42,318 nt of DNA from Chthoniobacterales bacterium. GTDB lineage: Bacteria; Verrucomicrobiota; Verrucomicrobiia; Chthoniobacterales; UBA10450. The notes beneath the pieces were generated by a model that was given only the letters and a program-made list of their open reading frames with translations, had not been told where the DNA came from and searched no databases. Location: assembly GCA_003244145.1 (NCBI GenBank), contig QHBM01000149.1, positions 1 to 42,318 on the forward strand, written 5' to 3'. Below are positions 1-9,310 of the stretch, piece by piece. The position numbers were made by a program, and so were the translations under genes. Each line of letters opens with the position of its first letter. Position 1 is the first letter of the stretch.

Positions 1-816
1 GCCCAATGAGATCTCGCGTTTCACTCCGACGACGAACGCCTCCCGCCGCTCCGCCTCGCTCGCCTTCGGAATATTTTTCCCAACTAGCCCCTGCGCGTGA
101 TCGAGCAGCATGCCCGTGGCTTCGCCGGTTTGTTTGTCGCGCAAAATTTCGCCGCCAAAGGGATTCGGCGTGTTCTTGTCGATCTGTGCGAGACGCAGCG
201 CCGCTGTGTTCACGATCGCGGCATGGCCATCGGCGCGCGTGAGAAAAACGGGATTGTCGGGCGCGATTTTGTCGAGATCGGCGCGGGTGGGAAATTGCGG
301 AGGCTGCCAAAATGTTTCGATCCACCCCCGGCCGGTGATCCATTTGCCGCGCTCGGTTTTCGCGGTGCGCTCTTTCACCTTATCCAGAAAATCCTGGAGC
401 GTGTTCGTGCCTTCGAGATTCAAAGTCAGCTCTCGTTCGCCGATGCCAAAGATGTGGCAATGCGAATCGGTCAGCCCCGGCACGACGGTTTTGCCGGCGA
501 GATCGATGACGCGTGTTCCAGCGGTTTGATATTTTTTCGCGCTGTCATTCGACCCGACAAAAACAATGCGGTCGCCTTGCGTGGCGATCGCTTCGGCATG
601 CGGCGCGCGCTCGTTCATCGTGTAGATGTTGCCGTTAAGAAAAACCATTTGCGCGGTTTCCGCTTTCATCGAGGCGGGCAGGGCGGAGCAGAACGCGAGA
701 AAAAGGAAAGATGGCAGTGCCTTCATTGCGTTCATCATTGCGAGTCGGCGCCGGAAGGTCGAGCGCGCTTCCCGGCGACGGAGAAAAGACCGCAAATCCT
801 GTGAATAGTTTTTCAT
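1..816 (-). CDS. Amidohydrolase family protein (YtcJ-like), 5' part only, runs off the window
   Basis: The minus-strand frame is open from position 816 to the window edge (272 codons), so the 3' end is missing. The translation has a hydrophobic export segment (residues roughly 30-46, ending near CSALPAS), then a beta-rich start typical of metal-dependent amidohydrolases, the metal-binding HxH as DSHCH after GKTVVPGLTD, and later TRADGHAAIVNTAAL, which is characteristic of the YtcJ/exoenzyme-regulatory branch. Family members hydrolyse amide or related bonds; the substrate cannot be told. The start is uncertain: ATG at 816 gives a 26-residue Arg-rich extension before the signal segment, while ATGs at 738, 735 and 726 put the signal peptide at the N terminus. 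Position 816 has GGATAA just upstream; the later ones have no clear ribosome site. It is divergent from the act operon. Confidence 0.85.
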   Translation of the reverse strand, partial: MKNYSQDLRSFLRRREARSTFRRRLAMMNAMKALPSFLFLAFCSALPASMKAETAQMVFLNGNIYTMNERAPHAEAIATQGDRIVFVGSNDSAKKYQTAGTRVIDLAGKTVVPGLTDSHCHIFGIGERELTLNLEGTNTLQDFLDKVKERTAKTERGKWITGRGWIETFWQPPQFPTRADLDKIAPDNPVFLTRADGHAAIVNTAALRLAQIDKNTPNPFGGEILRDKQTGEATGMLLDHAQGLVGKNIPKASEAERREAFVVGVKREISLG

Positions 817-1071
817 TTATCCGTTTTGCTTGTTGAATGCTTTTCCGTATGGAAAGAATTGGTTCGCGGTTTTTTCGAGGGGAAATGAATGGGAAAACAA
901 ATTTCTTTTTGCCAATGGGATGTCGATTTATAGAGTTGCCGCCTCGTTCCTGACTCGCTCCAAATAATTTTAACTTCACCGACCTTGAGCGCCGCACATC
1001 CTAACCACCCTTTTGCGCCGTTTTTATCTTGGCGGCTGCACCTTCGCGGAAGCACAGTGCGCTAAGCAGGT

Positions 1072-1797
1072 ATGGCGAATTTTTTTCCACGCTGGACGAA
1101 CTGGTTACCGCTCAAGCTCTCGATCTGCGGAATCATCATCGTCAGCGGGCTCACCGGCGCGACCTGGTATTACGTTACGCCGAAATATACTCGCGTCGGT
1201 TATCAGCCCATCCAGCCGGTGCCTTTCCCACACGATATTCACGTCAGCCAGCTCGGGATGGATTGCCGGTATTGCCACAGCTTTGTCGATGTGGCGGCGC
1301 ATTCGAATTTGCCGAACACCCAGACCTGCATGGCGTGTCACACGCAGGTGCAAAAGGACAATCCGAAACTCGAGCCGGTACGGGCGAGCTGGAAAACCGG
1401 GCAGCCGGTCGAATGGGTGCAAATACATCGCACGCCCGACTACGTTTATTACGACCACTCGGCCCACGTGAATCGCGGCATCAGTTGCGCGAGCTGCCAC
1501 GGGCAGGTCAATCACATGCCGGTGGTCTATCACGCCAAGCCCCACAGCATGGCGTGGTGCCTCGAGTGCCATCGCCACCCGGAAAATTTCCTCCGGCCCG
1601 AAACCCAGATCACGAACCTGGATTGGAAACCGGATTGGGAAAAGCCGGCTGACTTTGTCGCGAAATACGGACAGCCCAAAGATGCGACCGACGATTGGTC
1701 GAAGAAGCAGAAGCTGACGCAAAAAGAAATCGGCCAGACTTTGAAAGAGCGCTGGAATATCAAGCCGCCGCTCAACTGCCAGGGGTGCCACCGATGA
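1072..1797 (+). CDS. actA: ACIII subunit ActA, membrane-anchored pentahaem cytochrome c
   Basis: The 241-residue protein has one N-terminal membrane segment (about residues 14-30) and five CxxCH haem c sites at C65-H69, C86-H90, C139-H143, C163-H167 and C236-H240, the last just four residues from... the C terminus. Five haems, one anchor and position ahead of an iron-sulfur/molybdopterin-fold gene are the signature of ActA of alternative complex III, which relays electrons from quinol oxidation to periplasmic acceptors. The start ATG at 1072 is preceded by AGCAGG. The stop overlaps the actB start in ATGA (1794-1797), so translation is probably coupled. It is the first gene of a long plus-strand operon, and the promoter must lie in the 255-bp divergent gap at 817-1071, where I could not identify a convincing sigma-70 box. 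Confidence 0.95.
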   Translation: MANFFPRWTNWLPLKLSICGIIIVSGLTGATWYYVTPKYTRVGYQPIQPVPFPHDIHVSQLGMDCRYCHSFVDVAAHSNLPNTQTCMACHTQVQKDNPKLEPVRASWKTGQPVEWVQIHRTPDYVYYDHSAHVNRGISCASCHGQVNHMPVVYHAKPHSMAWCLECHRHPENFLRPETQITNLDWKPDWEKPADFVAKYGQPKDATDDWSKKQKLTQKEIGQTLKERWNIKPPLNCQGCHR

Positions 1798-4700
1798 AAC
1801 GGGTTTTCGAGCATCCGCCGGAGAAGCTGACGGGGAAACGCTACTGGCGCAGCCTCAGCGAGCTGAGCGACACGCCGGAATTTCGGGGCTGGCTCGAACG
1901 CGAGTTTCCCGCGGGTGCGGCCCAGCTTGAAGGCGACGAATGGTCGCGCCGCGGTTTCCTGAAATTGATGGGAGCTTCCATGGCCATGGCCGGTTTTGGC
2001 CTAACGAGCTGTCGCCGGCCGGAAGCGCACCTGGTTCCGTTCACGAAAAGCGTGGAATGGGCGATCCCGGGCAAGGCGCTTTATTATGCGACGGCCATGC
2101 CGCGGCGGACCGGCGGGCTCCCGCTGGTCGTCACCACGCACGACGGACGCCCGAGCAAGATCGACGGCAATCCGCTCCATCCCGCCAGTGGCGGCGCGAC
2201 CGATGCTTTTGCCCAGGCGTCGATCCTCGATCTCTACGATCCGGCGCGTTCCAAGCGTTTCGTCGAGAAAGGCGAAAAGACGGAGAAGGGCCGGAAGGTC
2301 GAGAACTTCGAAGCACGCGATCGCGCGACCTTTGAGAAATATCTGGCCGACCTGCGGACGCAGATTGCAGCCGATGGCGGCGCGGGCCTCGCCTTTCTGG
2401 TGGAGGAAGTGCATTCGCCGACACGCGAACGTTTGCGGGCGGAACTGGTCAAGGCGTATCCGAAAATGCGTTGGTGCGTTTACGATCCGCTTCTGACCGA
2501 AGCGCAAAGTTTTGCGACTCAGCTCAGCTTCGGCGAGAACGCGCGCCTCGTGCCGCGCTTCGAGCGGGCCGACGTGGTCCTCGCGCTCGACTGCGATTTT
2601 CTCGATTGCGGCGAGGGTGACGTCGCCGGTGTGCGCGCGTTTTCATCGCGCCGCCGCGTGGGTGAGGCGAAGGACACGATGAACCGGCTCTACGTGGTCG
2701 AGAATCGTTTTACCCTCACAGGCGCAATGGCGGACCATCGCCTGCGTTGTCCGGCGAGCCAGATCCCGGCGTTTGTGCGCGCGCTTGCCGGCAAGATCGC
2801 GGTCGCGACCAAGGACGCGAACCTCGGTTCGACCATCGCCACTCTGACGGAGCCGGCCGGCGCGATGAAGTTCGACGAGCAATGGCTGACGGAATGCGCG
2901 AACGATCTGATGGCGAAGCCGGGCGCGAGTCTTGTCCTGGCCGGCGCGCATCAACCGGTCGTCGTGCAACTGATGGCCTACGCGATCAACTCCGCGCTCA
3001 AGAATGTGGGTTCAACGCTGATTGTGCGCGAGTTCGTGCGGGCCCTGAGGAACAACAGCATTCTGCAACTGGCGGGCGAGATCAACAGCGGGCGGATCAA
3101 ACAGCTTTTCATTCTTGGTGGCGATCCGGTTTACAACGCGCCCAAAGGAATCACGATCGACAAGGACACGAAGGCGCCGGTCGATTGGGATGAGCTTCAG
3201 AAAAAAGTGCCGGACGTGGTGCGCCTCGGCTACTTCGAGGATGCCACGTCGGAATTGAGCAAGTGGCACGTCCCGGCCGCGCATTATCTCGAGGCCTGGG
3301 GCGATGCGTCCACTTCCGAGGGTGCGTATCTAGCCATTCAACCGATGATTCTTCCGCTCTTCGGCGGCGTTTCCGAAATCGAGATGATGAACACCGTGCT
3401 TGGCAAGCCGAAAGTCGAAGGACCCGAACTGGTGCAGGAAACATTTCGCGCGACCGCGCCCCCGGGCGATTTCGCGACGGCGTGGTCGGCTTTGCTGCGG
3501 GACGGTTTCGCGGCGCACGTCGTTCTCAAGGATAAACCGCCGACCTTTAATTCGAATAACGCCGGCGGAGTCGCCCACACGCTTTGGGCCACCGCTCCCG
3601 AGCCGACGCTCGATGCGCCGGAGATCGTGCTCACGCGCAGTTACGCGATGGACGACGGCCGTTACATCAACAACGGCTGGCTCCAGGAATTGCCTGATCC
3701 GATCACGAAACTGACTTGGGACAACGCCGCGTTAATGAGTCCGGTGCAGGCCAAACACCTCGGCGTTAACACCGGCGATCTCGTCAACATCGCCGTGACC
3801 GAGACGACGAAAGACGTGCACGGGCAGCCGATCAAACGCGAGCTGGTCATTGCCGCACTCGTCTCGCCCGGGCACGCGGATAATTCGATCAGCGTCGCGC
3901 TCGGTTATGGACGCAAGAAAACCGGACCCATCGGCGAAGAGGCGGGCTTCAATGGGTATTTGCTGCGGACAAGTTCGAATCCGCATTATCTCGCGGTCGA
4001 TGGGAAGACAATCGAGTCGATCACAGTAACGACGTCGCCCACGCCAGCGTTACCTCCGGCGCCCTCGACAACTCCCGGTGCTCCGTCGCCCACGCCGACG
4101 CCCGCGAGCACACCAAACCGGCGTCTGCACAACCTGGGCACGTACGCGCTCTCGATCACGCAAGATCATTGGAGCATCGAGGGCCGCGGTCTCGTGCGCG
4201 AGGCCACGGTCGAGCATTATCGCGAAGACCCCGAGTTCGTGAAGAAGATCGCGGGCGACGAAGAATTGCCGGCGAAGCTGCCTTCGATTTATAGCCATCC
4301 ACCACTCGACGCCGAGCAGCAGTGGGGCATGTCGGTAGACTTGAACGTCTGCACCGGCTGCAGCGCCTGCATCGTCGCCTGCCAGAGCGAAAATAACATT
4401 CCGATCGTCGGCAAACTCCAGGTCAGCCACGGCCGCGCGATGCATTGGCTCCGGCTCGATCGCTATTACGCGAGCGAGAAACCGTTCAACCAGGACCGCG
4501 GCGAGTATCCGGAGAACCCCGAGATCGTGCACGAGCCGATGATGTGCCAGCACTGCGAGAACGCGCCGTGCGAAACGGTTTGTCCCGTGAACGCGACCGT
4601 GCACAGCGAGGATGGGTTGAACGTGATGGCCTACAACCGCTGCATCGGCACGCGGTATTGCGCGAACAACTGTCCGTTCAAAGTGCGCCGCTTTAATTAT

Positions 4701-5243
4701 TTCGATTACAACCAGCGGCCCGTCGGCAAAAAGAAAATCGGCCCGCTCTCGGTTTATCAGGAATATCTTGGGCCGCTGACGGAAAAGGGCGCGCCCGACA
4801 CGACGAAGCTGCAGAAGAATCCGAACGTGACCGTGCGCATGCGCGGCGTGATGGAGAAGTGCACCTATTGTGTGCAGCGCATCGAAACAGCGAAGATCGC
4901 CGCGCACGTCCACGCCGGTGCATCGAACAAGACGCGCATCCCGACCGATTCGTTCACGAGCGCCTGCGCGCAGGCCTGCCCGACGGACGCGATTGTTTTC
5001 GGCGACGTGAAAGATCCGGAGAGCCGGGTTTCGAAGATGAAAAAGCAGGACCGTAATTACCGGCTGCTCGAATATCTAAATGTGAACACCCGCACGAGCT
5101 ACCTGGCGCGGATCCGCAATCCGAATCCGAAGATGCCCGATGCGAACCGAATCGCCGTGGCGAGCCTCGGCCACGAAAGCTCTGAGAATGGCGCGAAGGC
5201 GAAGCACGATAAAGCAGCGCCACATCCGGAGGAGAAACCGTGA
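1794..5243 (+). CDS. actB: ACIII subunit ActB, molybdopterin-fold plus iron-sulfur protein
   Basis: The 1149-residue protein fuses a molybdopterin-oxidoreductase-like domain (about residues 75-745) to a ferredoxin-like C-terminal domain (about 845-1100), as in ActB of alternative complex III. A twin-arginine motif, SRRGFLKLMGAS (residues 51-62), is followed by LTSC (C73), which could be a lipobox for a lipid-anchored Tat substrate. Cysteine clusters begin at C853 (CTGCSACIVAC), C918 (CQHCENAPCETVC), C950 (CIGTRYCANNC, with Thr in place of one Cys, fitting a [3Fe-4S] site) and a final CTYC...CAQAC set. In this family the molybdopterin-like domain carries no molybdenum. A Pro/Thr/Ser-rich linker at about residues 746-776 joins the two halves. 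The start was set by the ATGA overlap with actA; an upstream in-frame start inside actA was rejected. Confidence 0.95.
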   Translation: MKRVFEHPPEKLTGKRYWRSLSELSDTPEFRGWLEREFPAGAAQLEGDEWSRRGFLKLMGASMAMAGFGLTSCRRPEAHLVPFTKSVEWAIPGKALYYATAMPRRTGGLPLVVTTHDGRPSKIDGNPLHPASGGATDAFAQASILDLYDPARSKRFVEKGEKTEKGRKVENFEARDRATFEKYLADLRTQIAADGGAGLAFLVEEVHSPTRERLRAELVKAYPKMRWCVYDPLLTEAQSFATQLSFGENARLVPRFERADVVLALDCDFLDCGEGDVAGVRAFSSRRRVGEAKDTMNRLYVVENRFTLTGAMADHRLRCPASQIPAFVRALAGKIAVATKDANLGSTIATLTEPAGAMKFDEQWLTECANDLMAKPGASLVLAGAHQPVVVQLMAYAINSALKNVGSTLIVREFVRALRNNSILQLAGEINSGRIKQLFILGGDPVYNAPKGITIDKDTKAPVDWDELQKKVPDVVRLGYFEDATSELSKWHVPAAHYLEAWGDASTSEGAYLAIQPMILPLFGGVSEIEMMNTVLGKPKVEGPELVQETFRATAPPGDFATAWSALLRDGFAAHVVLKDKPPTFNSNNAGGVAHTLWATAPEPTLDAPEIVLTRSYAMDDGRYINNGWLQELPDPITKLTWDNAALMSPVQAKHLGVNTGDLVNIAVTETTKDVHGQPIKRELVIAALVSPGHADNSISVALGYGRKKTGPIGEEAGFNGYLLRTSSNPHYLAVDGKTIESITVTTSPTPALPPAPSTTPGAPSPTPTPASTPNRRLHNLGTYALSITQDHWSIEGRGLVREATVEHYREDPEFVKKIAGDEELPAKLPSIYSHPPLDAEQQWGMSVDLNVCTGCSACIVACQSENNIPIVGKLQVSHGRAMHWLRLDRYYASEKPFNQDRGEYPENPEIVHEPMMCQHCENAPCETVCPVNATVHSEDGLNVMAYNRCIGTRYCANNCPFKVRRFNYFDYNQRPVGKKKIGPLSVYQEYLGPLTEKGAPDTTKLQKNPNVTVRMRGVMEKCTYCVQRIETAKIAAHVHAGASNKTRIPTDSFTSACAQACPTDAIVFGDVKDPESRVSKMKKQDRNYRLLEYLNVNTRTSYLARIRNPNPKMPDANRIAVASLGHESSENGAKAKHDKAAPHPEEKP

Positions 5244-5267
5244 GGAACTCGCGAACAGAAATTCAGT

Positions 5268-5340
5268 GCTGTAGCAACGGCGCTCTGTCGCCGTTCACCG
5301 CGCAGCCAACACGCCCCGACGGAGCCGGGCGGCTACAGCA
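5268..5340 (+). repeat. REP/BIME-like palindromic element between actB and actC
   Basis: The 108-bp gap between actB and actC holds nested inverted repeats. The outer arms TGCTGTAGC (5268-5276) and GCTACAGCA (5332-5340) are perfectly complementary. Inside lies a hairpin, ACGGCG (5277-5282) with CGCCGT (5289-5294), loop CTCTGT. The TGTAGC-plus-GC-stem design recurs at 13217, 18466 and 26011, so this looks like a dispersed extragenic palindrome. In mRNA it could slow or terminate transcription, or protect the upstream message, at this internal operon junction. Confidence 0.75.
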
Positions 5341-5351
5341 TCGATTTTAAT

Positions 5352-6812
5352 ATGGATGCCGCTCCCATAGCTCCAGACGTGATTGAAGGCGAAGCTTCTG
5401 CTTCGGTGCAAAAACCGTTGCAGCGCGTGCCGCTTGTTTTGAACAAGCGCAACTTCAGCTGGATCACCGAGCGTATTTCCGGCGTCATCGAAGGACCCGC
5501 GCCGCGGTGGTGGTGGGTCTCGTTCGCGATCACCTCCATGGTCGCCGCGTTCGGTCTCTTTTGTCTCGGCTACCAAATCTCGACCGGTGTCGGCACGTGG
5601 GGATTGAATCATCCGGTCGGCTGGGCCTGGGACATCACCAACTTCGTTTTCTGGATCGGTATCGGTCACGCCGGCACCCTCATTTCCGCCATTCTCTTTT
5701 TGCTCCGGCAAAAATGGCGCACGTCCATTAACCGCGCCGCCGAAGCGATGACACTCTTTGCGGTTATTTGCGCCGCGATTTTCCCTGGCGTGCACGTTGG
5801 CCGCGTCTGGATGGCGTGGTACCTCGCGCCGCTTCCGAATAATTACGGCATCTGGCCGAACTTCCGCAGCCCGCTCCTCTGGGACGTGTTCGCGGTCTCG
5901 ACATACTTTTCGGTCTCGGTCCTCTTTTGGTACACGGGATTAATTCCGGACTTGGCGACGTTGCGTGATCGCGCGACGACGAAGATCAAGAAATTGCTCT
6001 ACGGAATTTTCGCCGTTGGCTGGCGCGGTTCGAACCGCAATTGGCGCCATTACGAAATGGCCTATCTCCTCCTGGCCGGACTTTCCACGCCGCTCGTTCT
6101 GTCCGTGCACAGCGTCGTTTCCTTCGACTTCGCCACGTCGATTATCCCGACCTGGCACACGACAATTTTCCCGCCTTACTTTGTCGCCGGCGCCATCTTC
6201 GGCGGCTTCGCCATGGTGCTCACGCTCCTAGTGCCGGCGCGCGCGATTTACAAACTGCACGACATCATCACGCCGCAGCACATCGACAAGATGGCGAAGA
6301 TCATTTTGCTCACCGGCTCGATCGTGACCTACGCCTACGCGATGGAATTTTTCGTGGCGTGGTACAGCGGCAACCAGTACGAAAAATTCGCGTTCTACAA
6401 TCGCATCTTCGGTCCCTATTGGTGGTACTGGTGGGTCGGCATGCTCTTTTGCAACATGCTTTCGCCGCAGCTTTTCTGGTTCAAGGCCTGCCGGCGCAAC
6501 ATCTACATCGTTTACTTTGTCTGCATGTGCGTGAACGCCGGCATGTGGTTCGAGCGTTTCATCATCATCGTCGGCGGATTGCATCGCGACTTCCTGCCGT
6601 CGTCCTGGGGTTTGTTTTATCCGACCTGGGTCGATATCTGGACCTTCATCGGCACCTTCGGAATTTTCCTCTCGCTCTTCCTTCTTTTCATTCGCTACCT
6701 GCCGATGATCGCGATGTCGGAAGTGAAGATCGTGCTGCCCGAAGCCAACCCGCATCACGCCTCGCCCGGTGAACATCACGCGGTCGCGGCCGGCGGAAAG
6801 GAGCGCAATTGA
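5352..6812 (+). CDS. actC: ACIII subunit ActC, NrfD/PsrC-family quinone-binding membrane protein
   Basis: The 486-residue protein is a polytopic membrane protein of the NrfD/PsrC family with roughly ten transmembrane helices. Family hallmarks are visible: [19 protein letters not shown] in an early helix, [17 protein letters not shown]-type residues as [21 protein letters not shown], and [11 protein letters not shown]. In alternative complex III this subunit forms a quinol site and a proton path across the membrane. The ATG at 5352 follows a palindromic element rather than a strong ribosome site. The C terminus is hydrophilic and His-rich. Its last codons contain the strong ribosome site AAAGGAG (6797-6803) for actD, and the genes overlap by 4 nt. 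Confidence 0.95.
   Translation: MDAAPIAPDVIEGEASASVQKPLQRVPLVLNKRNFSWITERISGVIEGPAPRWWWVSFAITSMVAAFGLFCLGYQISTGVGTWGLNHPVGWAWDITNFVFWIGIGHAGTLISAILFLLRQKWRTSINRAAEAMTLFAVICAAIFPGVHVGRVWMAWYLAPLPNNYGIWPNFRSPLLWDVFAVSTYFSVSVLFWYTGLIPDLATLRDRATTKIKKLLYGIFAVGWRGSNRNWRHYEMAYLLLAGLSTPLVLSVHSVVSFDFATSIIPTWHTTIFPPYFVAGAIFGGFAMVLTLLVPARAIYKLHDIITPQHIDKMAKIILLTGSIVTYAYAMEFFVAWYSGNQYEKFAFYNRIFGPYWWYWWVGMLFCNMLSPQLFWFKACRRNIYIVYFVCMCVNAGMWFERFIIIVGGLHRDFLPSSWGLFYPTWVDIWTFIGTFGIFLSLFLLFIRYLPMIAMSEVKIVLPEANPHHASPGEHHAVAAGGKERN
6797..6803 (+). promoter_or_regulatory. Strong Shine-Dalgarno site that fixes a TTG start for actD
   Basis: AAAGGAG lies inside the end of actC, five bases before TTG at 6809. The TTG overlaps the actC stop as TTGA, the same geometry as the ATGA junctions elsewhere in this operon. 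It supports TTG rather than the first in-frame ATG at 6842 as the actD start. Confidence 0.8.
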
Positions 6813-7363
6813 GAACGCCATCCGGAAATAAAGTTTACGGAATGGGCGCGGAATTCGCGACGCCCTCTGCGCTCTACGAAGCCGCGAAGAGAGTCCGCGA
6901 CGCCGGGTTCAAGAAGTGGGATGTGCATTCGCCATTTCCGATTCACGGCATGGATGACGCAATGGGTCTCGGCAAATCGTGGCTCAGCGCCGCTGTTCTT
7001 GCCGGCGGCATCACGGGATTGCTTACCGCTGCCATCCTGGAATTCGGGCCGTCGTCGCTCATTTATCCCCTGATCGTGCACGGCAAGCCGACGAACTGGG
7101 CGACCGTGCCGGCATTTTTCCCGATCATGTTCGAGCTGACGATTCTCTTCTCTGCGTTCTCTGCATTTTTCGCGATGCTCATCATGAACGGACTGCCGCG
7201 CTGGTATCATCCCGTTTTCAACTGGCAACGATTCAGCCGCGCGACTAACGACGGATTTTTCCTGATCATCGAAGCGCGCGATCCGCGGTTCACCGAACTG
7301 GAAGCGCGCGAGCTCCTGGAACAGAGCGGCGGCCAGCACATCACCATCATCCACGAAGACTGA
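6809..7363 (+). CDS. actD: ACIII subunit ActD, DUF3341 membrane protein
   Basis: The 184-residue protein matches the DUF3341/ActD pattern: a soluble N-terminal domain beginning [25 protein letters not shown], then two transmembrane helices (about residues 57-82 and 100-127) separated by a short loop, and a soluble C-terminal tail. ActD is a membrane subunit of alternative complex III with no cofactor of its own. The TTG start is chosen because of the AAAGGAG site and the 4-nt overlap with actC, and because the family's conserved N-terminal block would be cut by the later ATG. It is followed after 2 nt by actE. Confidence 0.93.
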   Translation: MRTPSGNKVYGMGAEFATPSALYEAAKRVRDAGFKKWDVHSPFPIHGMDDAMGLGKSWLSAAVLAGGITGLLTAAILEFGPSSLIYPLIVHGKPTNWATVPAFFPIMFELTILFSAFSAFFAMLIMNGLPRWYHPVFNWQRFSRATNDGFFLIIEARDPRFTELEARELLEQSGGQHITIIHED

Positions 7364-7365
7364 TT

Positions 7366-8109
7366 ATGCTGCGCGGATTCCTTTTCATTTTTGTGCTGAC
7401 CGGGCTCGCGCTCGTGGCGTTCCTCGGTTTCCGCGGCCAGCACAGCACCGGTTCGCCCATCGAACTTTTCCCCGACATGGTGCGCCAGATGAAAGTGCGC
7501 GCGCAGGCGCCGCTCGGATTTTTTGCGGATGGCCGCGGAGCGCGGGTGCCGGTAGCCGGCACGGTGCCGATCGGCTACGAAATGCCGAAGGCCGGAAGCG
7601 AACCGGCCCCGGGTGCGGCGCCAGTCGCCGCGGAGATCAACGCGCAGCCGCATTTCGGATTCAGCGGCGGCACGGATTATTTCAACACGGGCAAGATGGG
7701 AACGAACTGGGGCACAGGTATTCCGGTGCCGGTGAATCCGCTCCTGATGGAGCGGGGGAAACAGCGCTTCAATATTAATTGCGCGGTCTGCCACGGCCCG
7801 ACCGCGGCCGGCAATGGAATCACGAAGCAGTACGGCCTCGCGACTGTCGTTAGCTTGCAGGACGAGCGGATCCGCAAAATGGCGGACGGAGAAATTTTCA
7901 ACACGATCACGAACGGCAAGAACACAATGATGTCCTACGGACCGAACGTGCCGGTGGCCGATCGCTGGGCGATCATCTCGTATCTCCGCGCCTTGCAGCG
8001 AAGCCAGAACGCGACCGAAGCCGATGTTCCGCCCGAGCATCGCGCGGAACTCGACAAGCCCGCCGAACCACCGAAACCGCAACCGACCCCGGAGGCAGCA
8101 AAGAAATGA
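7366..8109 (+). CDS. actE: ACIII subunit ActE, monohaem cytochrome c
   Basis: The 247-residue protein has an N-terminal hydrophobic segment (about residues 3-22), the family block SPIELFPDMVRQMKVRAQ (a shared ActE feature), and one class I cytochrome c domain with CAVCH at C139-H143. A methionine in TMMSYGPNV is a likely axial ligand. ActE is the periplasmic monohaem cytochrome that takes electrons from the ActA/ActB haem and cluster chain. A short Pro/Ala-rich stretch lies near residues 78-92 and the C terminus is rich in Pro. The stop overlaps actF in ATGA (8106-8109). Confidence 0.93.
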   Translation: MLRGFLFIFVLTGLALVAFLGFRGQHSTGSPIELFPDMVRQMKVRAQAPLGFFADGRGARVPVAGTVPIGYEMPKAGSEPAPGAAPVAAEINAQPHFGFSGGTDYFNTGKMGTNWGTGIPVPVNPLLMERGKQRFNINCAVCHGPTAAGNGITKQYGLATVVSLQDERIRKMADGEIFNTITNGKNTMMSYGPNVPVADRWAIISYLRALQRSQNATEADVPPEHRAELDKPAEPPKPQPTPEAAKK

Positions 8110-9308
8110 GCGAGCGTTCTGATGTAGCGCCGATTCCGGAGGGAGAATTTATCGAGTCGAACCGGTTCGCCGGGTTATCGACGATCCTGGCTTTGCTCGG
8201 TTTGATCGGGCTCGGCCTCAGCGTGGTCGGCGCGTTCGTTTCGCGGCACCAATTCAGTTTTTCGTGGCTCTTCGCTTTCGCTTTTTATTTTACCCTGATC
8301 GCCGGCTGCTTTTTCTGGATCATCGTGCATCACGTGACCGACGCGGAATGGTCGGTGGTCGTTAGGCGCCAACTGGAAAATCTGGCGATGCTCATGCCGC
8401 TAATGGTGCTGTTCTTCGTTCCGATCGTCATCTTCCGGCATCACCTCTACGAATGGATGAACATCCCGCTCGGGCACGATCCGGTTCTGGACAGCAAACG
8501 CGCCTACCTGAACTGGCATTTTTTTCTCGTCCGCTCGATTTTCTATTTCGTCTTTTTTATCGGCGCGACGTTGCTCTTCCGGCGTTTTTCGATCGCGCAG
8601 GATCGCGATGGGAATCCCGGATTCACTTTGAAAATGCGGAAGCTCGCCTTCGTCGCTCTGCCGCTCTTTGGGCTTTCGCTTACCTTCGGTGCTTACGATT
8701 GGCTGTTGGGAATCGACTATCACTGGTTCTCGACCATGTGGGGCGTTTACATTTTTGCCGGCGCGGCCGGGAGCTCGATGTCGCTTTTGGTGTTGGTGAC
8801 GGCAGCCTTGCAGCGGGCCGGTTATTTGAAAGAGACAGTCACGACCGAGCATTACCACATCATGGGTAAATGGATGCTCTCGTTCGTCGTTTTCTGGGCC
8901 TACATCGGGTTCAGCCAATACATGCTCATCTGGTACGCGAACATGCCGGAAGAGACCGAATATTTTATCCGGCGAAACACGGAGTCGTGGAATGCGCTCA
9001 GCCTCTTTCTCGTCATCGGAAGATTTTTCATCCCGTTCGCGATCCTGCTTTTGCGCTCGCCAAAAAAGAAACCGCAGCGGCTTTCCTTGATCGCGGGCTG
9101 GATCGTGTTCATGCAGATGGTCGATCTCTACATCGTGATTCTTCCCGCGCTTCATGGGACCGGCGTTCACGTGACCGTCTGGGATTTCATGCCGTTGCTC
9201 GGGATGGGCGCGACCCTCGCCTTTTTCTATCTGCGCATTGCCGCCAAAACTTCGCTCTTTCCCAATCGCGATCCGCGCCTGCTGGAATCGCTTCGCACTA
9301 CTAATTAA
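8106..9308 (+). CDS. actF: ACIII subunit ActF, second NrfD-like quinone-binding membrane protein
   Basis: The 400-residue polytopic membrane protein (about ten helices) has the layout of ActF: a short hydrophilic N terminus, an early FVSRHQFSFSWLFAFAFYFTL-type helix pair, and the family segments EWSVVVRRQLENLA and DWLLGIDYHWFSTMWGVYIFAG. ActF is a diverged NrfD-like subunit that pairs with ActC in the membrane part of alternative complex III. It is translationally coupled to actE by a 4-nt overlap and ends 2 nt before the GTG of the next gene. Confidence 0.93.
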   Translation: MSERSDVAPIPEGEFIESNRFAGLSTILALLGLIGLGLSVVGAFVSRHQFSFSWLFAFAFYFTLIAGCFFWIIVHHVTDAEWSVVVRRQLENLAMLMPLMVLFFVPIVIFRHHLYEWMNIPLGHDPVLDSKRAYLNWHFFLVRSIFYFVFFIGATLLFRRFSIAQDRDGNPGFTLKMRKLAFVALPLFGLSLTFGAYDWLLGIDYHWFSTMWGVYIFAGAAGSSMSLLVLVTAALQRAGYLKETVTTEHYHIMGKWMLSFVVFWAYIGFSQYMLIWYANMPEETEYFIRRNTESWNALSLFLVIGRFFIPFAILLLRSPKKKPQRLSLIAGWIVFMQMVDLYIVILPALHGTGVHVTVWDFMPLLGMGATLAFFYLRIAAKTSLFPNRDPRLLESLRTTN

Positions 9309-9310
9309 CC

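Noticed and set aside
97..804. Plus-strand open frame of 235 codons at the window start
   Set aside because: The minus strand here encodes a clear amidohydrolase with signal peptide and HxH motif; the plus frame has no recognisable content.
909..934. Possible act operon promoter, TTGCCA and TATAGA
   Set aside because: The spacing is only 14 bases, too short for a standard sigma-70 promoter.
4050..4913. Minus-strand open frame opposite actB
   Set aside because: Shadow of the GC-rich actB coding strand; the actB iron-sulfur motifs are in the plus frame.
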